Assembly: GCF_900108175.1 (NCBI RefSeq)
Contig: NZ_FNVO01000034.1
Span: 1-57,660, forward strand
DNA length: 57,660 nt
Reading direction: 5' to 3'
Origin: Thermomonospora echinospora
GTDB lineage: Bacteria > Actinomycetota > Actinomycetes > Streptosporangiales > Streptosporangiaceae
The notes beneath the pieces are model-generated. The model saw only the letters and a list, made by a program, of their open reading frames with translations, was not told the DNA's origin and did not search any database. The translations under genes and the position numbers were made by a program. Positions 51,750 to 57,660 of the stretch are shown here, in pieces; positions within the stretch are counted from its first letter, which is position 1; the number at the start of each line of letters is the position of its first letter.

Positions 51750-51798
51750 CCGGGTGACGATGCCGGGCCGGCGCCCGGGAAGCCCTAGGCTTGTGCCC

Positions 51799-53190
51799 AT
51801 GTCGACGTCTTCGATCCGTGTACGCTTCGCACCCTCCCCGACCGGCATGTTCCATGTCGGCGGGGCCCGTTCCGCCCTGTTCAACTGGGTGATGGCCCGG
51901 CAGTCCGGGGGGACGCTGGTCCTGCGGATCGAGGACACCGACACCTCCCGCAACAAGCCCGAGTGGACCGAGGGCATCATCCGGGCGCTGGCCTGGCTGG
52001 GCATCGACGCCGACGAGTACGAGGGCCCCTACTTCCAGTCGGCCAACCTCGAGGCGCATCAGCAGGCGCTGCACACCATCCTGGAGCAGGGCCGCGCCTA
52101 CTACTGCGACTGCACCCGCGAGGACGTGATCGCCCGCACCGGCGACTCCAACAAGGGCTACGACGGGTACTGCCGCGACCGTGGCCTCGGCCCCGGCGAC
52201 GGCCGCGCCGTCCGCTTCCGCACCCCCGACGAGGGGCAGACCACGGTGGTCGACCTGATCCGCGGCAAGCCGACGTTCGAGAACCGGGTGCTGGAGGACT
52301 TCGTCATCGCCCGCTCCAACGGGTCGGTGCCGTTCCTGCTGGCCAACGCGGTGGACGACATCGCCCAGGGCATCACCCACGTGGTCCGCGGCGAGGAGCA
52401 CCTGTCCAACGCCCCCAAGCAGCAGCTGCTGTGGGAGGCGCTCGGGCACGAGCCGCCGGTCTGGGCGCACGTCCCGGTGATCGTGAACGAGAAGCGGCAG
52501 AAGCTGTCCAAGCGCCGCGACAAGGTGGCCCTGGAGGACTACCAGGCCGAGGGCTTCCTGGCCGAGGCGATGCGCAACTACCTGATGCTGCTGGGCTGGG
52601 CGCCGTCGGGGGACCGCGAGGTGGTGCCCTGGGAGGTCATCGAGCGCGAGTTCCGCATCGAGGACGTCAACGCATCCCCGGCCTTCTTCGACGTCAAAAA
52701 GCTGCGGGCGATCAACGGCGACTACATCCGGGCGCTGCCGGCCGCCGACTTCGTCGCCGCCTGCCTGCCGTTCCTGGAGCGGGCGCCCTTCGAGGCGGAC
52801 ATGGGAGTGTTCGCCCAACTGGCGGAGCTGGCCCAGACCCGGGTGGCGGTGCTGTCGGAGATCGTGACGATGGTGGACTTCGCGTTCCTGGACGAGCCGG
52901 TCTTCGACGAGGCGTCCTGGAACAAGGCCATGAAGGAGCCCGCCGCCGAGATCCTCGCCGCCGCCGAGGATGCCTACCGCGACGCCCCCTGGAACACCGA
53001 GGAGCTGAAGACCCGGCTGGAGCAGGTCGGCGCCGGGTTCGGCCTCAAGCTCGGCAAGACCCAGGCCCCCGTCCGGGTGGCCGTCACCGGCCGCACGGTC
53101 GGGCTCCCGCTGTTCGAGTCGCTGGAGGTCCTCGGGCGGGACACCACGCTGGCCCGGATCGCCGCCGCCCGGACCCGCCTCACCGGCTGA
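51799..53190 (+). CDS. gltX: Glutamyl-tRNA synthetase
   Basis: The 463-residue class I synthetase has [20 protein letters not shown] carrying the HIGH-like [24 protein letters not shown]-like [16 protein letters not shown], and KMSKS-like QKLSKRRDK. It charges tRNA with glutamate for translation and tetrapyrrole synthesis. ATG 51799. The C-terminal anticodon-binding part is present and of normal size. Single-stranded operon context; no neighbour is linked in function. Confidence 0.93.
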   Translation: MSTSSIRVRFAPSPTGMFHVGGARSALFNWVMARQSGGTLVLRIEDTDTSRNKPEWTEGIIRALAWLGIDADEYEGPYFQSANLEAHQQALHTILEQGRAYYCDCTREDVIARTGDSNKGYDGYCRDRGLGPGDGRAVRFRTPDEGQTTVVDLIRGKPTFENRVLEDFVIARSNGSVPFLLANAVDDIAQGITHVVRGEEHLSNAPKQQLLWEALGHEPPVWAHVPVIVNEKRQKLSKRRDKVALEDYQAEGFLAEAMRNYLMLLGWAPSGDREVVPWEVIEREFRIEDVNASPAFFDVKKLRAINGDYIRALPAADFVAACLPFLERAPFEADMGVFAQLAELAQTRVAVLSEIVTMVDFAFLDEPVFDEASWNKAMKEPAAEILAAAEDAYRDAPWNTEELKTRLEQVGAGFGLKLGKTQAPVRVAVTGRTVGLPLFESLEVLGRDTTLARIAAARTRLTG

Positions 53191-53208
53191 CCGCCGACCC
53201 GCCGTCGC

Positions 53209-53259
53209 GGCACGCGCCCGGTCCCGATCGCCGGACGATGATCGAGACGGGCGCGTGCC
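53209..53259. terminator. Terminator between gltX and the TauE gene
   Basis: GGCACGCGCCCG (53209-53220) pairs with CGGGCGCGTGCC (53248-53259), a perfect 12-bp stem around a 27-base loop. It serves two convergent genes. Confidence 0.7.
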
Positions 53260-53328
53260 CGGACGATCGTCATACGGCCGCAAGCGCCCAGCGCACGGCG
53301 CGGACGGCCGGGCGGCTTGCAGGCGCGG

Positions 53329-54381
53329 TCAGCGGCGGAAGGTGATGCCGCCGGGGTAGTGGCCCGAGGCGCAGGTGTAGCGCAGCCGTCCCGGGGCGGG
53401 GGAGCCCAGCGGGATCCTGGTCTCGCCCGTCACCGGCAGCATGCGCTCCAGGTCCCGCCCTGGGATCACGAACGCCCTGGTGCAGCCCCGCGTCTCCCTG
53501 GTCCGCACGACCAGCACCGTGGGGAGCCCGGACCGCGCCACGATCGCCGAGGGCCGGTATCCGCGGTCCAGCGCCCACACCGTGATCGTCTGCACGCCCG
53601 CGCCGTCGGTCCGTACGAACTCCGCCGACCCCTCCGCCACGGCGCGCGCCTGGCCGGGGGAGGGCAGCCAGCCGCCCAGCCGCAGCCCCGACATCAGCGT
53701 CCACCCGGCCACCACCAGCACCACGGCACCGGCCACGGCGCCCAGGCCGCCGCCCAGCGCGCCCAGCCCCCGCCCCAGCGCCATCCCCAGCAGCGCGAAC
53801 ACCGGAGCGGTGCCCAGCACGAACCCGGCCATCACCGCCGCGCCGCCCAGGGCCGAGCGGGAACCGACCGCCAGCAGTTCGGCCGACAGGGTCAGCCCGC
53901 ACGGCACCAGCACCGTGAAGGCCCCCAGCGCCACCGGCCGCCGCAACCGCCCGAAGGCTCCCGGCGAGCGCGCCGCCCCGGGATTTCCCACGACTCCAGG
54001 CCCCCTACCGGCCGGCGGTGCGGCGCAGTGCCCGGACTGGCCCTCCCGCCGCAGCAGCCGCCGCGCGGCTGGGACGCCGAGCAGGTCCAGGGCGAACACC
54101 GTCAGCAGCACACCCGCTGCCACCAGCAGCGCGGCGCGGACCCGGGGACCGGGCGCCACCGCCGCCCCCACCGCGCCCAGCAGCGCCCCCAGCACGGTGT
54201 GCGCGGCCAGCTTGGCGGTCAGGAACGCGATGACCGGCAGCAGCGGCCGGCCGGCCTCCCGCACCGCCCCGGTCAGCAGCCCGAACTGGACGGACGCGCA
54301 CGAGGCGGCCCCGGCGAGCAGGCCCGTGCCCGCCCCGGCGGCGAAGAGCGCCACCGTCCCGCCGCCCGCAGAGCCCGCCAT
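53329..54381 (-). CDS. TauE/SafE-type transporter fused to a cupredoxin-like domain
   Basis: The 350-residue protein has about seven membrane segments in the first 225 residues (LFAAGAGTGLLAGAASCASV, VALGAFTVLVPCGLTLSAEL, AAVMAGFVLGTAPVFALLGM). Paired Cys residues (ASCASVQ, PCGLT) occur as in heavy-metal transport TauE/SafE or DsbD-like proteins. A soluble C-terminal domain (about 255-350) follows: VQTITVWALDRGYRPSAIVA, ETRGCTRAFVIPG and RLRYTCASGHYPGGITF, a cupredoxin-like fold with candidate copper ligands Cys, Cys and His. It probably handles copper. ATG 54381 has GGAGGTG upstream. Membrane plus cupredoxin layout is seen in sequence; direction of transport is unknown. Confidence 0.78.
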   Translation of the reverse strand: MAGSAGGGTVALFAAGAGTGLLAGAASCASVQFGLLTGAVREAGRPLLPVIAFLTAKLAAHTVLGALLGAVGAAVAPGPRVRAALLVAAGVLLTVFALDLLGVPAARRLLRREGQSGHCAAPPAGRGPGVVGNPGAARSPGAFGRLRRPVALGAFTVLVPCGLTLSAELLAVGSRSALGGAAVMAGFVLGTAPVFALLGMALGRGLGALGGGLGAVAGAVVLVVAGWTLMSGLRLGGWLPSPGQARAVAEGSAEFVRTDGAGVQTITVWALDRGYRPSAIVARSGLPTVLVVRTRETRGCTRAFVIPGRDLERMLPVTGETRIPLGSPAPGRLRYTCASGHYPGGITFRR

Positions 54382-54442
54382 GCGCCCACCTCCGCAGCGG
54401 AACCCTGCCCGGTGCCCAAGACGGACAAGCGTGGCCGAACGG

Positions 54443-55108
54443 TCAGTTCTCCGAAGCTCCCGTACGCCCGGTGGCCGGATGCCGGGAATCGGACAGCCCG
54501 TCCAGCGCGGCGCGCAGGTCGGCGACCCGCCGGGCCAGCTCCTCCACCGTCGGCCGCAGCGTCGACGGCGACTGCTGCAGCACCGCGCCGACCTGCTCCT
54601 CGATCCCGGCCAGCCCGGCCGACAGCTCGGCCGGCGGCGGCCCCGGCTCGGTGGACCCGGTCCGTGCGCGCAGCAGGGCCGCCTGGTCGCGCAGCAGGGC
54701 CGCCTGGTCGCGCAACTGCCGGTTCTTGCGGTGCAACTCCACGAACACCGACACCTTGGCGCGCAACACCCACGGGTCGAACGGCTTGGCGATGAAGTCG
54801 ACCGCACCGGCGGCGTAACCGCGGAAGGCGTAGTCCGGGTCGCTGTTGACCGCGGTCAGGAAGATGATCGGCACATCCCGGGTCTTCTTGCGCCGCTTGA
54901 TGTCGCGGGCGGTCTCGAACCCGTCCATGCCCGGCATCACCACATCCAGCAGGATCACCGCGTACTCGTCGGTGAGCAGCGCCTTGAGCGCCTCCTCGCC
55001 GCTGCGGGCGCGCACCAGGTCCTGGTCCAGTGAGCTGAGGATCGCCTCCAACGCGACGAGGTTCTCCTCACGGTCGTCCACAAGAAGGATCTTCGCCTTG
55101 TCGTCCAC
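54443..55108 (-). CDS. Response regulator with coiled-coil C-terminus
   Basis: The 221-residue protein has an N-terminal receiver domain (residues 5-125): acidic pair DD in ILLVDDREENLVAL, phospho-acceptor Asp55 in VILLDVVMPGMDG, Thr in FLTAVNS, Lys in FIAKPFDP. The remaining 95 residues are helical (HRKNRQLRDQAALLRDQAAL) with no DNA-binding domain, so it probably works by protein contact. An exact 21-bp duplication lies in this part (54669-54710). It is followed by the hybrid kinase 80 bases away on the same strand, which may phosphorylate it. GTG 55108 follows CAGGAGA. Confidence 0.88.
   Translation of the reverse strand: MDDKAKILLVDDREENLVALEAILSSLDQDLVRARSGEEALKALLTDEYAVILLDVVMPGMDGFETARDIKRRKKTRDVPIIFLTAVNSDPDYAFRGYAAGAVDFIAKPFDPWVLRAKVSVFVELHRKNRQLRDQAALLRDQAALLRARTGSTEPGPPPAELSAGLAGIEEQVGAVLQQSPSTLRPTVEELARRVADLRAALDGLSDSRHPATGRTGASEN
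54669..54710 (-). repeat. Exact 21-bp tandem duplication in the response regulator
   Basis: Two identical 21-bp units (54669-54689 and 54690-54710) encode RDQAALL twice in a row. Identity at all positions suggests a recent slippage event. Confidence 0.9.
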
Positions 55109-55188
55109 GCCTGGTGTCTCCTGATCATGATCGTGCGCCCTGACCGTCCGCCGTCCGCCGGCCGGGCGCGGGGCGCCCGGCCGGCCGT

Positions 55189-57660
<2,472 letters not shown>

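Overview
The window looks like the chromosome of a high-GC filamentous actinomycete. Supporting signs are strong G/C use at third codon positions, many GTG starts, an XRE/DUF5753 regulator, an F420-type PPOX flavoprotein, a TIGR03086/DinB-type protein of mycothiol-using bacteria, an IdeR/DtxR iron box, and a CBM2-FnIII-GH18 chitinase. A placement near Streptosporangiales/Thermomonosporaceae is only my impression.

Region 1 (about 1-10,300) is a decayed integrative mobile element whose right end lies at a tRNA-Pro(GGG) gene. From left to right it holds the start of one tyrosine recombinase, a broken second recombinase joined to a dead HTH gene, a repeat cluster that looks like an origin of transfer, and a MobF/TraA relaxase-helicase split by a frameshift. 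These are followed by a gene-poor stretch of about 1 kb, a MerR-like HTH gene, the remains of a RepSA-like replication gene with internal stops, and an intact xis-int pair reading toward the tRNA. The order rep-xis-int-tRNA is that of actinomycete integrative elements. The left attachment site was not found and probably lies outside the window.

Region 2 (10,400-31,300) is ordinary chromosome. It has a beta-lactamase-fold lipoprotein and a xylose/ribose-type ABC importer with two separate single-domain ATPases and a ROK repressor, with two matching candidate operators upstream. Next come nitronate monooxygenase, a SnoaL-like protein, HrpA helicase, and an ABC exporter with a divergent MarR/GbsR regulator. 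The region ends with a FhuF-like reductase, a zinc/coiled-coil protein, a glyoxalase-like protein, a beta-hydroxyacid dehydrogenase, and a phosphotransferase-fold protein that has lost both key aspartates.

Region 3 (31,300-46,400) is a mosaic of small regulators and enzymes: a PPOX flavoprotein, an HPF-like mini protein, an XRE regulator with a divergent small gene, and an exported RlpA/3D-like protein with a long structured leader. It also has a 54-bp perfect palindrome, an iron-box-controlled L-ornithine/lysine N-monooxygenase, a phage-type holin, a divergent APH/acyl-CoA dehydrogenase/TetR set, an SDR/TetR pair with a near-perfect operator, the chitinase, and a small membrane protein carrying a complete PHD-type (C4HC3) zinc signature.

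Region 4 (46,400-57,660) holds Tex, a HAD-like protein, a NUDIX hydrolase, an AraC regulator with its divergent DinB-like neighbour, GltX, a TauE/SafE protein fused to a cupredoxin-like domain, and a response regulator next to a large HAMP-GAF hybrid histidine kinase that runs off the right edge.

The most unusual items are the bacterial membrane-anchored PHD-like protein (45,851-46,318), the pseudokinase-like APH protein (30,151-31,251), the 54-bp loopless palindrome (36,599-36,652), and the layered decay of the mobile element. No CRISPR array, rRNA or intact biosynthetic cluster was seen.
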